DNA of 64,000 nt from Muscardinus avellanarius (GCA_963383645.1 OY726558.1:178775134-178839133), one strand, 5' to 3'. Positions 12,494 to 24,574 are shown, counted from the stretch's first letter. Program-made: numbers and translations. Notes: a model not told the origin generated them from the sequence alone.

Positions 12494-13062
12494 TTAGGCT
12501 ACAGTATCTTTTCAAAGGGGTTGAAATCAGAGAACTACAGTAACATGCATAACCATGTTTATAGCAGCACAATTTGTAATAGCCAAAATATGGAACCAAC
12601 CCAGGTCTCCATCAACAGATGAATATATTGAAAAATTATATAAAATAAACACAATGGAATTCTACTCAGCTATAAAGAAGAAGCAAATCAAGTCAATCAC
12701 AAGAAGATGGAAATACCTGGAGAACGTTATGTTAAGTGAGACCAGCCAAGCACAGAAAGAAAAGAGACATATGTTTTCTCTAATATTCTCAAAGTAGGGT
12801 GTATTAGAAACACTAGAGGGACTCCAAATAATGGAGGAGAGACCACAGCAAAGCTATAATGAAAGCATAGGAGAGGACGGAGGATTAGGTTGATTAATGG
12901 AGGAGCTAAATTCAAATATATGTAAAAGGTTATATGTAAAAGGTTAACCTGAACACTCATTGTTGCGAGGGGGGAAAGAAAGTGGAAGGGGAGAGGGCAC
13001 CAAGCACAGTCTGAATGTATGTCATTTTCAATATGATCCACATAAAAAATAAAATAAAATAA
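12494..13062 (+). mobile_element. L1 3' end, sense
   Basis: Sense ORF2 C-terminus (the stretch coding for AAQFVIAKIWNQ-like and MEFYSAIKKK-like peptides at about 12,555-12,690) followed by 3'UTR and an A-rich end at 13,035-13,062. It is inserted tail-first against the antisense L1 to its right. Confidence 0.85.
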
Positions 13063-13550
13063 ATTTTTTGAAATAATTCAGTAAAATTCATGATTGATTT
13101 TTCTAGGTCTATGGACAATGTTGTTGGTGTATTGATAACGATTGCATTGAATCTGTAGATCACTTTTGGCAAAAATGGCCAATTTTATTATATTTATTGT
13201 ACCAATTCATGAGCAAGAGAGATCTTTCCATTTTCCAATATCTTTCTTAAACTCTTTCTTTAATGTTTTATAGATTTTTACTGTAGAGGTCTTTTATAAC
13301 TCTGGTTAGGCTTATTCCTAGGTATTTTATTGGTTTTGAGTTTATAGTAAATGGAGTTGTTTTATTTCTTTCATTGTGGATTCATTGTTGTCATAAAGAA
13401 AAGCATCTGATTTCATTAGATTGATTTTGTATCCTGCAACTTTGTTGAATTGGTTGATCAGCTCTAATAGTCTTTTGGTTGAGTTCCTTCAATCTTCTAG
13501 ATAAATTATCATGTCATTGGCAAATAAGGATAGTTTTAATTTCTTTTTAT

Positions 13551-13745
13551 TTAAATTCTTTTGATTTTCTTGTCTTCTTTTATTGCTGTAGCAAGAGTCT
13601 CAAGGACTATATTGAAAAGGAGTGGTGATAGTAGGCATCCTTGTCTTGTTCCTGATTTTAGTGGAAATTCTGGCAGGTTTTTTTCATTCAATATGATGTT
13701 GGCTTTGGGTTTATTGTATATTAACTTAATAATGTTTAAATACAT
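13551..13745 (-). pseudogene. L1 reverse transcriptase fragment
   Basis: A 64-codon open piece of L1 ORF2 covering the RT block with [17 protein letters not shown]. Upstream and downstream frames are interrupted by stops, and the catalytic YADD-like block is not found in an open frame here. It belongs to the antisense L1 of 13-17.5 kb. Confidence 0.85.
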
Positions 13746-16017
13746 TCCTTTTATTCCACTTTTTTGCAGTGTTTTTTAACATGAATGATTGTTGGATTTT
13801 GTCAAATGCTTTTTCAGCATATATTTATATGATCATGTGGATTTTGTTCTCAGTTTTCTTTATGTGGTGAATAACATGTATTGATTTGAGTATGCTAAAC
13901 CTTGCTTTTCTGGAATGAAACCAACTTGGTCATGGTATACAATTCTCAATATAGTTTTGAATGTGTACAGCTAGATTTTGTTTATAATTTTTTCATCTGT
14001 TCATCCATGATATTGGTCTATCATTTTCTTTCCTTAAGGTATCTTTATTTTGTTTTTGGATTAATTTGATACTAGCCTTGAAAAAAGAATTTGGGAGAAT
14101 CCCATCTCTTTCAATTTCCCAGAACAAGTTGTGAAGTATTAGATTAGTTCTTCACTGAAGGGTTTGTAGAATTTAGATTGTGAAATATTGGATTAGTTCT
14201 TCACTGAAGGTTTTGTAGAATTTAGATGGAAACCTGTCAGGGATTGGGCTTTTCTTTGATGGCAGAATTTTTATTGTTGTTTCTATTTCTTTGCTCACTA
14301 TTGCTTGGTTTAGGCTTGCTATGTACTCTTGGTTCAATTTAGGTAGGTAAGAAATCTAGATTTCTTTCATGTTTTTCTGTCTATTGAAGTATAGATTTTC
14401 AGAATAGTTTCTGATAATCCTTTGAATTTCCCCACCATCTGTCGTGATGTCTCCTTTTGCATTTCTAATTTTAATAATTTGAGTTGATTCTCAGAATTTG
14501 TGATTTCCATTATTTCTTCACTGTTCCTAGTTCTCATATTTTCAAGGTTCTCAGATTTGTTTTTCTGATATCTTGTAATCTTATCTTTTGTGGGTGTTAT
14601 CTCTGCTCCAATCTTAGTAGTAGGAATTTAGAGGTGTCAGCAGATAAGCAGTACTTTTCTCAATGATGAGAGATGGGTAATGGAGGAAGAACTAGGTTGA
14701 TGGTCACAGGAATTGGGTAAACTAGAGAATATAATTAGGTTGATTAAGAATTTAAGTATAATAAATTAGTATCTGGTTGAGAATGAGAGAAAGTTAGATA
14801 ATAGGACATTTGTAGTTAATAGAGTATTTGAGTATGGATATATAAAACACCTTGGATATAAAACAAGAAGGTATAGTAAGGGGAAAAAGAAAAGTTTTGA
14901 GAGAAGACAGTAGATGAGCTAGAGTGAGAAAGTTTGTGAAAGGAATGGGGGAAAGGAGCAAACAAACATGAATAAAGTAACAAAACAATTTACAAAAACT
15001 AAAAATTATAAATCAAAGACAAAACAGAACCAAAAGAAATAAAATAAGAAAAAGAAGAAAAGAAAGAAAAATATAAAGGATATAAATAAAATAAAATAAA
15101 CTAGTGACTTTGGGAGAGAAAAACAAAACAAAACAAACAAACAAACAAAGAAAAGAAAAGAAAATATGCTATTAAATCATGTACATAGGGCTGGTCCTGT
15201 ACAATATCTGTGTGTCTGTTCACTGTGGTAGATTCTGGAGTATATTCCAATATTCCAATTTACTCTGTAACCTACTTCCAGCTTTTGAACCCACTCTGAG
15301 TGTTTGTGGCCCTCTCTTGCCTCTGATAGTTTTGTGTTTAGGTGTCAAGGTACTGGGTGCCACTGTTAATAAGTCCAGGGTTTTGTGTTTTTTCACCCTG
15401 TGCTCTGCACACCCTTGGGCCTCTGTGATCTTTGCCCAGGACTCAGGCCTTCTGCTCTGCACCTGTGCTTCCCTACTCACATAAGCTGTGGGTATCTAGT
15501 GTAGTTGGAGCAATGCCCTGTGACCCTGTGCAGGTACTGTGCCTTTAGCATCTTTCCTGTGTTTCTGGAGATTCTAACTGGACTAGCCTGCCAGGTCCCA
15601 TGGCTGCTCTGGGCAGTCTTCTGCCAAGTACTGAGTAAGGCAAGTGGTTACCTGGTTGTTCTGCTGCAGGTATCTGGAGGGCTTTCTGCTCCACTGTGGT
15701 TGCCACCTCTGGTGAGTGCACGGGCTTTTGGGTCTTTTTCTGTGTCCATGAAGCATTGTGCTGGTCGTTTAAGATGTTGGAGCTCTGTGGCTCCTTTCAA
15801 GTTCTTAAATTATTTTTCTGAATTTTTTGGGGCTACCTTGTCAGCCAGAGCTGTGACTAACAGTTCGGGACAGCGGATGGTGCTGAGGTCTGAGCCAAAT
15901 CTGCAGTAGGTCAGTCGCATGCTCACACATTTTGCAGTAGATCTCACAGTTCTGGATTATTTCCTCTGTTTGGGTTCATGAGATTTATTTATTTTGTTTG
16001 TCAAGATGCTGCCTTCT

Positions 16018-17150
16018 GCCTCCAAGGCCAGGACTGGAGCCTGCCGAGGGGTTAGGCCAGTCCTGGGGTCAGCGAGGCCAGGATCGGAGCCTGCCGTGAG
16101 GCAAGGCTTGTCCCAGGGTAGCAAGGCCGGGATTGGAGCCTGCCATGAGGCAAGGCAGGTGCTGGGGCCTCTGAGGCCGGGATTGGAGCCTGCCGAGGGT
16201 TTGGGCTGGTGCTGGGAGCAGTGACGCCAGGATTAGAGCCTGCTGTGAGACAAGGCCAGAGATGGGGCCTCTGAGGCCAGGATTGGAGCCTGCCAAAAGG
16301 TTAGGCCAGTGCCAGGGCCAACAAGACCAGGATTGGAGCCTGCCATGAGGCAAGGCCGGTGCTGGAGCCTCTGAGGCCAGAATCGGAGCCTGCAGAGGGG
16401 ATAGGCTGGTGCTGGGGTCAGCGAGACCAGGTTCAGAGCTAGCCGTGAGGCAAGGCTGATGTTGGGGCATCCGAGATAGGGATCAGAGCTAGCTGATGCA
16501 TTAGGCCAGTGCCGGAGCCAACGAGGGCAGGATCAGAGCCTGCTGCAAGGCAAGGGCAGTGCTGAGGCCTCCGAGGCCAGGATCAGAGCCTGCCGAGGGG
16601 TTAGGCCAGTGCTGGGGCCATCAAGGCTGGCATTGGAGACTGCTGTGAGTCAAGGCCGGTGCTGGGGCCTCAGAGGCCTGGATAGGAGCCTGCCGAAGGG
16701 TTAGGCTGGTGCCGGGGCTAGCAAGGTCGGGATTGGAGCCTGCCACGAGGCAAGACAGGTGCTGGGACCTATGAGGCCGGGATTGGACTCTGCAGAGGTG
16801 TAAGGCTGGTGCAAGGGCCAGTGAGGCTGGGACTGGAAATTACTGTGAGGCAAGGATGGAGCTGGTTCTTGCAAGACCAGGATAGGAGCCTGCCAAGGGG
16901 TTAGGCCGGTGCCAGGGTCAGTGAGGCCAGGATCGGAGCCTGATGTGAGGCTAGGCCGGTGCTGGGGCCCCTGAGGCCGGGAGAGGAGCCAGCCAAGGGG
17001 TTAGTTCAGTGCAGGGTCCAGCGAGGCCAGGATCCGGGGCTCCCATGAGGCAAGGCCGGTGCTAGAGCTGGTGAGGTCAGGATCAGAGTCCTCCGGGTGG
17101 CCAGGCCACTACTGAGGCCGTAAAGAGTGGGATCGAAACTTGCAATGCGG
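16018..17150. repeat. GC-rich ~50 bp tandem array with alternating A/B units
   Basis: Units of about 50 bp end in (A/G)GGATYGGAGCCT. Two types alternate: A has GCCGAGGGGTTAGGCC and B has GCCATGAGGCAAGGCC, giving a roughly 100 bp higher-order period over about 22 units. The units differ by substitutions. CpG-containing words are common, unlike the surrounding DNA. Open frames of 76-133 codons across the array are by-products of the repeat. Confidence 0.9.
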
Positions 17151-17517
17151 CATGCACAGAGAAATAGCACAGAAAATAAAATCCAGATGCTTCCCCTAAT
17201 TAGCAATAACTAGGAGGAAAGGGGTAACAGAAGGAGGTTGAGTAGTAGAAAGGGCCCTATTGAGAAGCAATTAAGGTGACCAATCAGAGGGGAGGGGATG
17301 GGGGAGGATGTTATCTCTTTAAAACTCATGAGGTGCATCAACAATTATATCAAAGATAATCATCAATTAAGCATGGGATCAAGGGAGGGGGAGGGAATGG
17401 GATGGGGATTGGATGAGGGCTTATTGGATGATATGTGCTTGTATAGCCTCTCAAGTCTTGTATTCCAAAGTGATATATGATTACAAAAAATAATAATAAT
17501 AAATAATTGCCACAAAA
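16018..17517 (+). mobile_element. SVA-like composite retroelement (VNTR, LTR-like middle, L1-like tail)
   Basis: Flanked by perfect 15 bp direct repeats AAGATGCTGCCTTCT (16,003-16,017 and 17,518-17,532), as expected of an L1-mediated insertion. The body is about 22 tandem ~50 bp GC-rich units (16,018-17,150). A roughly 200 bp middle carries a CCAATCAG box (17,280-17,287) and a TTTAAAA word (17,318-17,324). The G-rich 3' tail (17,368-17,480) resembles the L1 tails at 9.06 and 32.44 kb, and an A-rich end follows. It lies on the plus strand inside an antisense L1 5'UTR. The layout recalls primate SVA/LAVA elements but I see no shared origin. It encodes no protein. A truncated L1 with an unusual 5' array is the main alternative. 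Confidence 0.7.
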
Positions 17518-17640
17518 AAGATGCTGCCTTCTCAGTAATTGAACTTTATTTGTTTCAGCTACTGAGATGTGCTGCATCCCACAGTGGACACTTTGAATCC
17601 TATAGATAATTATTTTAAAAATAAATAAAATTGGTTGTTG

Positions 17641-17838
17641 TAGCTGGGCATAGTGGCACAAGCTTGTAATATCAGTACTTTGGAGGCTGAGGCAGAAAGA
17701 CCATGGTTCATGGCAAGCATTAGCTACTTAGTGAGGCCCTCTGAAAGTCAGTGAGACTTTGTTTCAAAATAAAAATTAAAAATAGGCCTGGGGGTATAGC
17801 TCAGATGTAGAATGCCTTTGGGTTTAATCTAAAATACC
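17641..17838 (+). mobile_element. B1-dID-type dimeric SINE (subfamily A)
   Basis: Sense left arm (GGGCATAGTGGCACAAGCTTG), an AAATAAAAATTAAAAATA linker and an ID-like right arm (CTGGGGGTATAGCTCAGATG, a box A relic). Moderately diverged. Confidence 0.85.
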
Positions 17839-17924
17839 ACAAAGAAAATAAAGAAATGAAGAAAGGAACAGTTCAAATATTGCAATGGCATTATATGAAG
17901 ATATTTTTTCAATCTCACTAACAT

Positions 17925-18055
17925 ATATGGGAAGTGAGCAGAAGAAAGAAGGTGGGATGGGGGAGAAAATACACCAAGTGTTTTGTGCATGCATGTTTAT
18001 CACTTTGAATCTCACTATAATGTGTAAGTACAATGCACTAATAAAATTTAAAATT
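17925..18055 (+). mobile_element. L1 3'UTR fragment
   Basis: A short L1 tail: a G-rich word (GGTGGGATGGGGGAG), then GTGCATGCATGTTTATCAC and an AATAAAA end. Severely 5'-truncated. Confidence 0.65.
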
Positions 18056-18094
18056 TTTATTTTCACTGATATTTAGGGATCTACTTAATCTGTA

Positions 18095-18277
18095 AAATAT
18101 ATTGGCTGAAACACTTCCACTGACATTGTGTACATATGTAAAAATACCAGTGCCAATCACAAAATTTTGTATGGAAACGGAGTCAGGGGAAAGCCCACCA
18201 ACTGCTGTATGCATGGTTATCATAATCACTATGAACTAAATTATGTTGTGCCAATAAATGCATTCATAAAAAAAAAT
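18095..18277 (+). mobile_element. L1 3'UTR fragment
   Basis: A second short L1 tail directly after the previous one, with TGTATGCATGGTTATCATAATC and an end CCAATAAATGCATTCATAAAAAAAA. It could be an independent insertion or part of the same degraded element. Confidence 0.6.
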
Positions 18278-18611
18278 CATCTTCTGGAATTTCCACATTC
18301 AACAAAGACAGTTACTGGTAAGAACTGAAATTGCACTTCTGCCTTTAGCATCTTCAACATTGTCGAAATAGGTAAACAGTATTTTTCAAGACATGTAATG
18401 AGAGGTAAGAGGTTAGTAAGTAATGACTGCTAACAATGGAAAAGAAACCCTTTTTCATTAACTAATCAGTGAAATGCCTTGACAAAGTTTTCAAGCAGGG
18501 GAAGAAATTTAGTTAATCTGCAAAGAACTGTTTCTACAATATAGAGAACAGAATAATGGAAAAGAATAGAACCTTTAGGGACTCACATAGACACAATAAA
18601 TGCCCCCCCAA

Positions 18612-18690
18612 AAATAAAACAGGGCTGAGAGAATATCTTAGAGGTAGAAGCCCCTGGGTTTCATCCCCAGTGCTGCAAAAATAATTTATA
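18612..18690 (+). mobile_element. ID-like right-arm SINE fragment
   Basis: Only the dID-type arm is present (GGGCTGAGAGAATATCTTAG, then CCCCTGGGTTTCATCCCCAG), followed by an A-rich and (ATA)n tail. Confidence 0.7.
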
Positions 18691-18794
18691 ATAATAATGA
18701 TGACAATAATAATATATGCAAATATGCAATAAAATGATCATAACAAAAGTAGATATTTTTATAATTATAATCATATGATACAATGATGCATTGT

Positions 18795-18796
<2 letters not shown>

Positions 18797-18833
<37 letters not shown>
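18797..18833. repeat. (TG)n microsatellite
   Basis: Pure TG dinucleotide run of about 18 units. The cysteine- and histidine-rich translations across it are artefacts. Confidence 0.95.
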
Positions 18834-18835
<2 letters not shown>

Positions 18836-21602
18836 CAGAGAGAGAAAAAAGAAGAAAGATAAACAGTGGTACACAGAAATAGAAAAATAAATCAGAAAGA
18901 AAAATAGGCAGAATTGTCAAAAAAAAAGGATTAAAAGGCTTAAAAAAACAAGGTAAAAATTCAGCATAACAGGTATCAAGTTTTGTAAAAAAATGTTTCA
19001 TGAAAATGTTTTGGCTAATTCAAATTCTTTTTGTTAATTTTCAAAGATTTGAAATCATACAAATGATTATTTTTAAAATGAATGTAGATTTGCTCAATAT
19101 TTTAATCAAGGAAAATACATAGTATAGATGGTTGTGTAAAATAGTAATTTCTGTGCCCCCCAAAAATTCTCATTATTTGTTGCACGTTATTTTTGCAGTA
19201 TATGAGTGCTCCTAAATTAGTTTCAAATGGGAAACCACAGCATGAGTGACTCTACTAATATTACTGAATTCTTTGATATAGTTTGTAACTCTAAATGGTT
19301 GTCTTTCTGATAACATACAATTTTTTCTTAAATATTTTAATTCAAATAAGCACAAGTCTAAATTTTACATTCAATTTTATATTCAAAAGAGGAGTAAAGA
19401 TTACCAATTTTGCCTTTTATGCAAAATGTAGAATTTAATATTTTAGTTTTGAGATATAGTGTGTCAATATTTACAGCATAAAAAGCGATTTTAAAACAAA
19501 TTCCAGAAATAAACAGTGAAAATCACAACTGCAAACTCTTTTTTAAAGTATTTTCAACTCTGTAATAGATGTGGCTTTTATAGTTTAAGAAGGTATATCT
19601 GGAGAGGCACTGTGGTTTCTGAGCTCAAACTACTTTTGCAAAACCCTATTTCTATATTATTCTTTATCAAGTATTGCTTAAGATCGTGCTGTACAATGCA
19701 TGTTGCCAAGAAATCTGTTTGGAAACAGATTTACAACATTTTTATGGCACTGTTTTTTCTGCTTTCTCCCTATGTTAACTGCATTTTCTAAGCACTTGAT
19801 CAGTCAGACTCTACCTGTGATAAGCTTTCACATCTATCCTATCATTTAAATTTTACCACTACATGAAGAACAGATGATAATATTCTTATCTTACAAATTA
19901 AGTCACCAAAGTTAAAGTTCTTTAAAAACCTTGTCCAAGGTGACATGTTTAGCAGAGTGAATTTATTTGAATTATTTAAATTGAGGTCTATTTGATTGCT
20001 AGGCTCTGCCATTAATCACTGAACTACATTAACTGTAGAAGTATATGTCTTCCTATATTTAGATCATCTGTTTTTTAACTGTTTAAACTTTCAACCATAT
20101 TTTATATTTATATTTTAAAATGATTTTATTTTACAGTTTGTTATAAGGTTCTGCAAAAGAAGAGTATATACTTCACAAACTGTATTTTGAGATATGCATG
20201 AATGGTAGACATATTTAAAATTTGCTCTTATTTTATATTCTCATGCATAACATGTTTAGTAATTTTTTAAATCAACACTATGATATTAAGGAGTTTAGGT
20301 TTCAAAAGATAGTATTTTCTATGATAAATAATGGTTTTATTATTGTGACATACTGCTTCTTCCTATTAAATAGCTACAATATAAACATTTTTAGAACCAC
20401 TGTTCATGATTATTTTTATTGCTGGTTTTGATTTCATGTTTTGTTTACAATTTTTTACCTCTCCATGACATTCCAAGCATTGCTAAGTTGTCTCCAAGCC
20501 TCAGTCTATGTGGTTATTTTGTTTCTTAAAAAATGGCATTATTAAAACTGAATATATGCTTCTATGTAAAACTCAAGAAAAATATTTAGTTTTATATCAT
20601 CTTAGATATTTATTTCTTTTATATTTGCTCTTTCTCTGCATCTGTAATACCTAATGTAATAACTTAGTTAAGTAACATAGCATGTAGATTTTCTTACATG
20701 TTCCATACAACTTAAAGTACAACATTTTAGTTCTCATTTTAATATATGAATTTCATTCAAGGCAACTAGGTTTTGGGCTAATCTATACTATACAGAAAAT
20801 ATAAATATAGATCATGTTTGAGATTTTTGTATATATATATCAATAAAATCTATTATTCTGTAAAGTTAAAATGCATCATAAAAGAAAGATGACAATAAAC
20901 TCATGTGGTTAGTCAACAACAATAAATTTATGCTTTTAGAACGTTATATTATAGCTTGCCTTTTGTTGCAGGATTTTTTAAATTGGTGTGACAATATTTT
21001 AATTCTTAGTAGAGAAATCTTTAATGCATTTTTAAAGTAAAAAAGCCTTCTATGATTTAGAAAATTTATAAGTAAAAGATGATTTTTGACGTTCTGTCAT
21101 AAAATATTTTATTAAGGAATATATGATTTCCTGTGATAATTCAAAAGTTTATATATAGCAATAATTTCACAATAACACTACAAAGATTATTTATAAAAAG
21201 AAACTTATTGAAATAAAATTGATTCAATTTAAATTTTTTTTCTCTTCATGATTAAAATTATCCTAGTATGTTCCTTAAAGTATGTTTAATATATTTTACA
21301 GGTCGTATTTTTGTTTGTATTCTGTGTTTTTCTTCAATTGTGAGAATATAAATGTTTCACTGTAACAGTAATACTCAAGGTCAGACATTGTGTGGTGGAG
21401 AAAACTCATAAATAAATGTTAAATACTTCAGTTTTTAGAGTGCTCTGTGTTTGAGATAAAGTATACTCTGACAACCCATTTATTCAAAGAGAAAGCAATG
21501 TATTTAATCAATTCATATCTTAGAATAGCAAAGAAATGGCTTAACAACTACTTTTGAGAAGTGAATTACATTTTATGACTTTAATACCATATAAAATCCG
21601 TA
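18834..21602. other. AT-rich low-copy DNA, nothing recognised
   Basis: About 2.8 kb with no mobile-element or gene signature. Open frames reach at most 91 codons (19,516-19,791) and show no known domain. Confidence 0.45.
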
Positions 21603-21628
21603 TTTGCCTACACCTTAGTGTAGGCAAA
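21603..21628. other. Perfect 11 bp-stem hairpin
   Basis: TTTGCCTACAC (21,603-21,613), loop CTTA, then the exact reverse complement GTGTAGGCAAA (21,618-21,628). No tRNA- or miRNA-like context is evident. The stem is too short for a pre-miRNA. Confidence 0.8.
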
Positions 21629-21754
21629 ATTTGAGCCCATAATAAATCTGACATCCTACAAAAGTTTGTCATAAAAATAAAAAAATGTTAAAATTTGTAC
21701 CTATAAATATGTAAGCTTATTTACAAAGCTGTTAGAAAGGAAAAGTATTTAGAA

Positions 21755-21866
21755 AAGTTTGCCACACCAAATGTGTATATATACACAAGTGTGTGCATAT
21801 ATGAATGTATCGCTTTGAATCTCCCAAAGACGTTCAATTACAATACACTGATAATAAAAGAAATAT
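21755..21866 (+). mobile_element. L1 3'UTR fragment
   Basis: Short tail with GTGTGCATATATGAATGTAT and CTTTGAATCTC, matching the words of the L1 tail at 17.98 kb, and an AATAAAAGAAA end. Confidence 0.55.
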
Positions 21867-22991
21867 TTTAGTCCAAAAATAAAAGTAGAAATCAAAAGAA
21901 TAACATTGCAACCTGTCTTTATAACCATTAAAATAATTTTTTCAGTAAATAAAATAAATTTAAACATAGTGTATATAAAAAAAAGGAGATTACATGGGTA
22001 GCAGCAGTAATAGGGTTTTCTTTTCATCACTCCTCTGAATTTAAATGGTGCCTGGCATTTCCTATCTGATCATTATAACAATATCAAGTTTTTCAAATTC
22101 CCTGGTATAATACAATTACAGTTGTTATTACTAATGGTGAATAAAATCCAATTAATTAATTGAGCATTTTAATTATTTGATCATCCAGTTCTGGGATAAT
22201 GCCAATTGAGTTTTCATATTATTACCAAATTTATGGGTATAATTTTAAATGCATTATAATCTCAATTTTTTTCTTTTCTGTGCTTTATTGTATACATGAC
22301 CCAGTTTCCTTTTATGAGAAATGTGTCATATGTGGCTGACATTACTACTAATTGAATCTTCATTCCATCTATTGTGTACTACTCTGTGTTACTTTAATGA
22401 CAAAAGAAGTCAAAACAACAGACTTAATGTGATGTTAATTAACTCAGATTATTGGTTTTGTTTCTTTAAAATTTTGAATACTGGAATATAACTGTGTCAA
22501 AAATAATTATTGAGTTAGAACATAGAAACCTTTTTCTAACTGCTGGGTGAAATACAATCACTTTAAAAATGTCGCCTGACAGGTGCTATTTCTGGTTAGC
22601 ATCTTGAAATGATATGACAAATTCTAAAAACTTATTACTCAATATCAAGAATGATTTATAATTTAAAGAAAATCATCTAAGTCAGTCAATGGGATCAAAA
22701 TATAAATAAATGGATCTGCAAATTTTCCATCTCATTTGAGTTCCTTCATATTTCTTTCTCTGCTGTATTTTCCTATTTTTTCTATTCTCCCAGATGCAGA
22801 ACATCTATATAAACTTGAAATGAACAACAAATATACCACTTTTGGTCATTTTGAAATAAATATTATGTTCTTAAAGTTTTAGCATTTTTAGAAAAATATA
22901 GGCATAGCTTATGGTATTTGTATTTTATATAAATACATGGTATGTATAAACTTAAGATAATGACTTTTTACTCTTTAATTCCCTATGTTAA
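21867..22991. other. AT-rich low-copy DNA, nothing recognised
   Basis: No gene or repeat signature seen in about 1.1 kb. Confidence 0.45.
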
Positions 22992-23187
22992 TTTTTTTTT
23001 TTTTTTTGGTGGTGGTACTGGGGTTCCTGTAAACCCTTCTATCTCCGGGCTACACTCTCAGACACCTATTTTTTAAAATATTTTTATTTAGAAACAGGGT
23101 CTCTCAAGCCAGCACGGCTGGCTTCAAACCTGCGCAATCCTCCTGTCTCTGCCTCCCAAGCACCAAGCATAGACCACCACGCCCTGT
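22992..23187 (-). mobile_element. B1-dID-derived SINE (subfamily B)
   Basis: Poly-T, an antisense right arm of the diverged type (GGTACTGGGGTTCC, CTACACTC), a linker, then an antisense left arm containing the hairpin AAGCCAGC-ACG-GCTGGCTT (near 23,106-23,124). Target duplications of the form TTCCCTATGTT(A/G)ATTT flank it. Confidence 0.9.
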
Positions 23188-23734
23188 TCCCTATGTTGAT
23201 TTTGTTAAAATATTTTCAGGATTGAAAACTTGAGACTTAATGAGTTTTCACATAGACATAAAAATCTTTGTCTGATGTATATTCTATTTTTTGCAAGGCT
23301 TTCTAATTTTCATAACTTTTCATCTTGTATACTATCCTATGCATAAAATTTGGTAATTTTATAGATATACATTGAAATCCTAACTGACTATTTGCATGTT
23401 GACAGAATACATCTTTAAAATAAGCAGTCTGGTACGGAAGATCAGTAAGGTGATTATGTAATAAAAATAATTGTATAAATCATCTAAAATGATGACAGAG
23501 AATTTAGGAACACCTGTGTGCATTTTATTATATTCAATACACATAATGGTTTAGGACTGTTTTAGAATATTATTATACTGATCAAAAGAATAATTCTATC
23601 AAAATAGAATAATATATACATATATTCAATTATGTATAATATTATATATTTATTGTGTATAAAATATAAAATAAACATTTATATATCTATTATATTGTAT
23701 ATAAATTTATTATGTTTTATATATAACTTATATT

Positions 23735-23878
23735 TTGGTCATACTGTGGGTTGAGCATAGGAACATTCTACCACTGAGTTATACAACAGCCCCATTTTAC
23801 TTTTTATTTTAAAACAGGGGCTTGCTAAGTCACTGCATGCTAGCCTAGAACCTGTGGACCTCCTGCCTTGGCCTTTGA
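23735..23878 (-). mobile_element. B1-dID-type SINE (subfamily A), 5' truncated
   Basis: Antisense ID-like arm (GGGTTGAGCATAGGAACATT) and part of the B1 arm, ending near CTTGGCCTTTG. The left-arm end is missing. Confidence 0.7.
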
Positions 23879-24028
23879 AATATATTTAATTTCTCTAAGG
23901 TTCCCCACTTCAAAAAGCTAAGTATTACAGACAGCATATATTCACTAATATTCACTCCTAGGTGTCTACTTTAGGAATCCTAACATTCTTTACATTGTTA
24001 AAGAAAAATTAGAAATATTATACTTTTT

Positions 24029-24209
<181 letters not shown>

Positions 24210-24397
24210 CCTTTTTTGATGATATTGGGGCTCCTGGAAGCCCTTCTATCTCTGGGCTACACTCCCAGACCTATTTTATATTTTTATTTGGAAATAGGGT
24301 CTTTTTAGCCAGCACAGCTGGCTTCGAACCTGCGCGATCCTCCTGTCTTCAACTCCCAAGCACCTGGATTACAAGCGTGTGCCACCACGCCCAGCCC
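24210..24397 (-). mobile_element. B1-dID-derived SINE (subfamily B)
   Basis: Antisense dimer with GGGGCTCCTGGAAGCCCTTC (right arm) and the AGCCAGC-ACA-GCTGGCT hairpin in the left arm, ending GCCACCACGCCCAGC. Confidence 0.9.
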
Positions 24398-24574
24398 TAT
24401 ATTTTGTCTTTATTGTTAAGAGATTTTGCTGATTTAAGGTTTTTGCCAATGTAATATAAAAATATAAGAAAAAAGATAAAGTTACCTTTGTTTCATCATT
24501 TTTAACTATAATAAGCAACACAGCATGCATCCAAAATATATATGTGCAGCAATATAACTATTCTTTTTATGTGT

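Larger units (their letters stand above)
13070..17570 (-). mobile_element. Antisense L1 with ORF1-ORF2 deletion, interrupted by a composite element
   Basis: On the minus strand the order from 17,570 leftwards is a 5' end resembling the GCGACTGAGAGAAGCAGC start of another L1 here, a 5'UTR (14,640-16,017 plus a short piece after the insertion), the ORF1 N-terminus (14,505-14,600), then ORF2 RT (13,070-14,490). The 13,551-13,745 frame carries the RT signature [19 protein letters not shown]. Most of ORF1 and the ORF2 endonuclease are missing: the sequence jumps from ORF1 into the RT entry region near 14,490. A 1.5 kb element has inserted at 16,018-17,517. Confidence 0.75.

Noticed and set aside
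12339..12599. 86-codon minus-strand frame overlapping an L1 end
   Set aside because: It crosses the border between the unassigned segment and the L1, with no motif or splice support.
12990..13100. Twin-primed L1 joining the sense end at 12.5-13.06 kb with the antisense L1 at 13.07 kb
   Set aside because: In twin priming the inverted part lies upstream of the sense 3' end; here the antisense part follows the A-rich end, so two separate insertions fit better.
15179..15909. Open frames of 101 and 134 codons with Cys/Leu-rich translations
   Set aside because: They lie in the GC-richer antisense L1 5'UTR, show no domain, and are on the strand opposite to the L1.
16069..16470. 133-codon minus-strand open frame, Pro/Ala/Leu-rich
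   Set aside because: It lies wholly in the ~50 bp tandem array and repeats with it. No start context or domain; a by-product of the repeat.
16018..17150. CRISPR-like array
   Set aside because: Units are directly adjacent with no unrelated spacers, and the setting is a mammalian retroelement.
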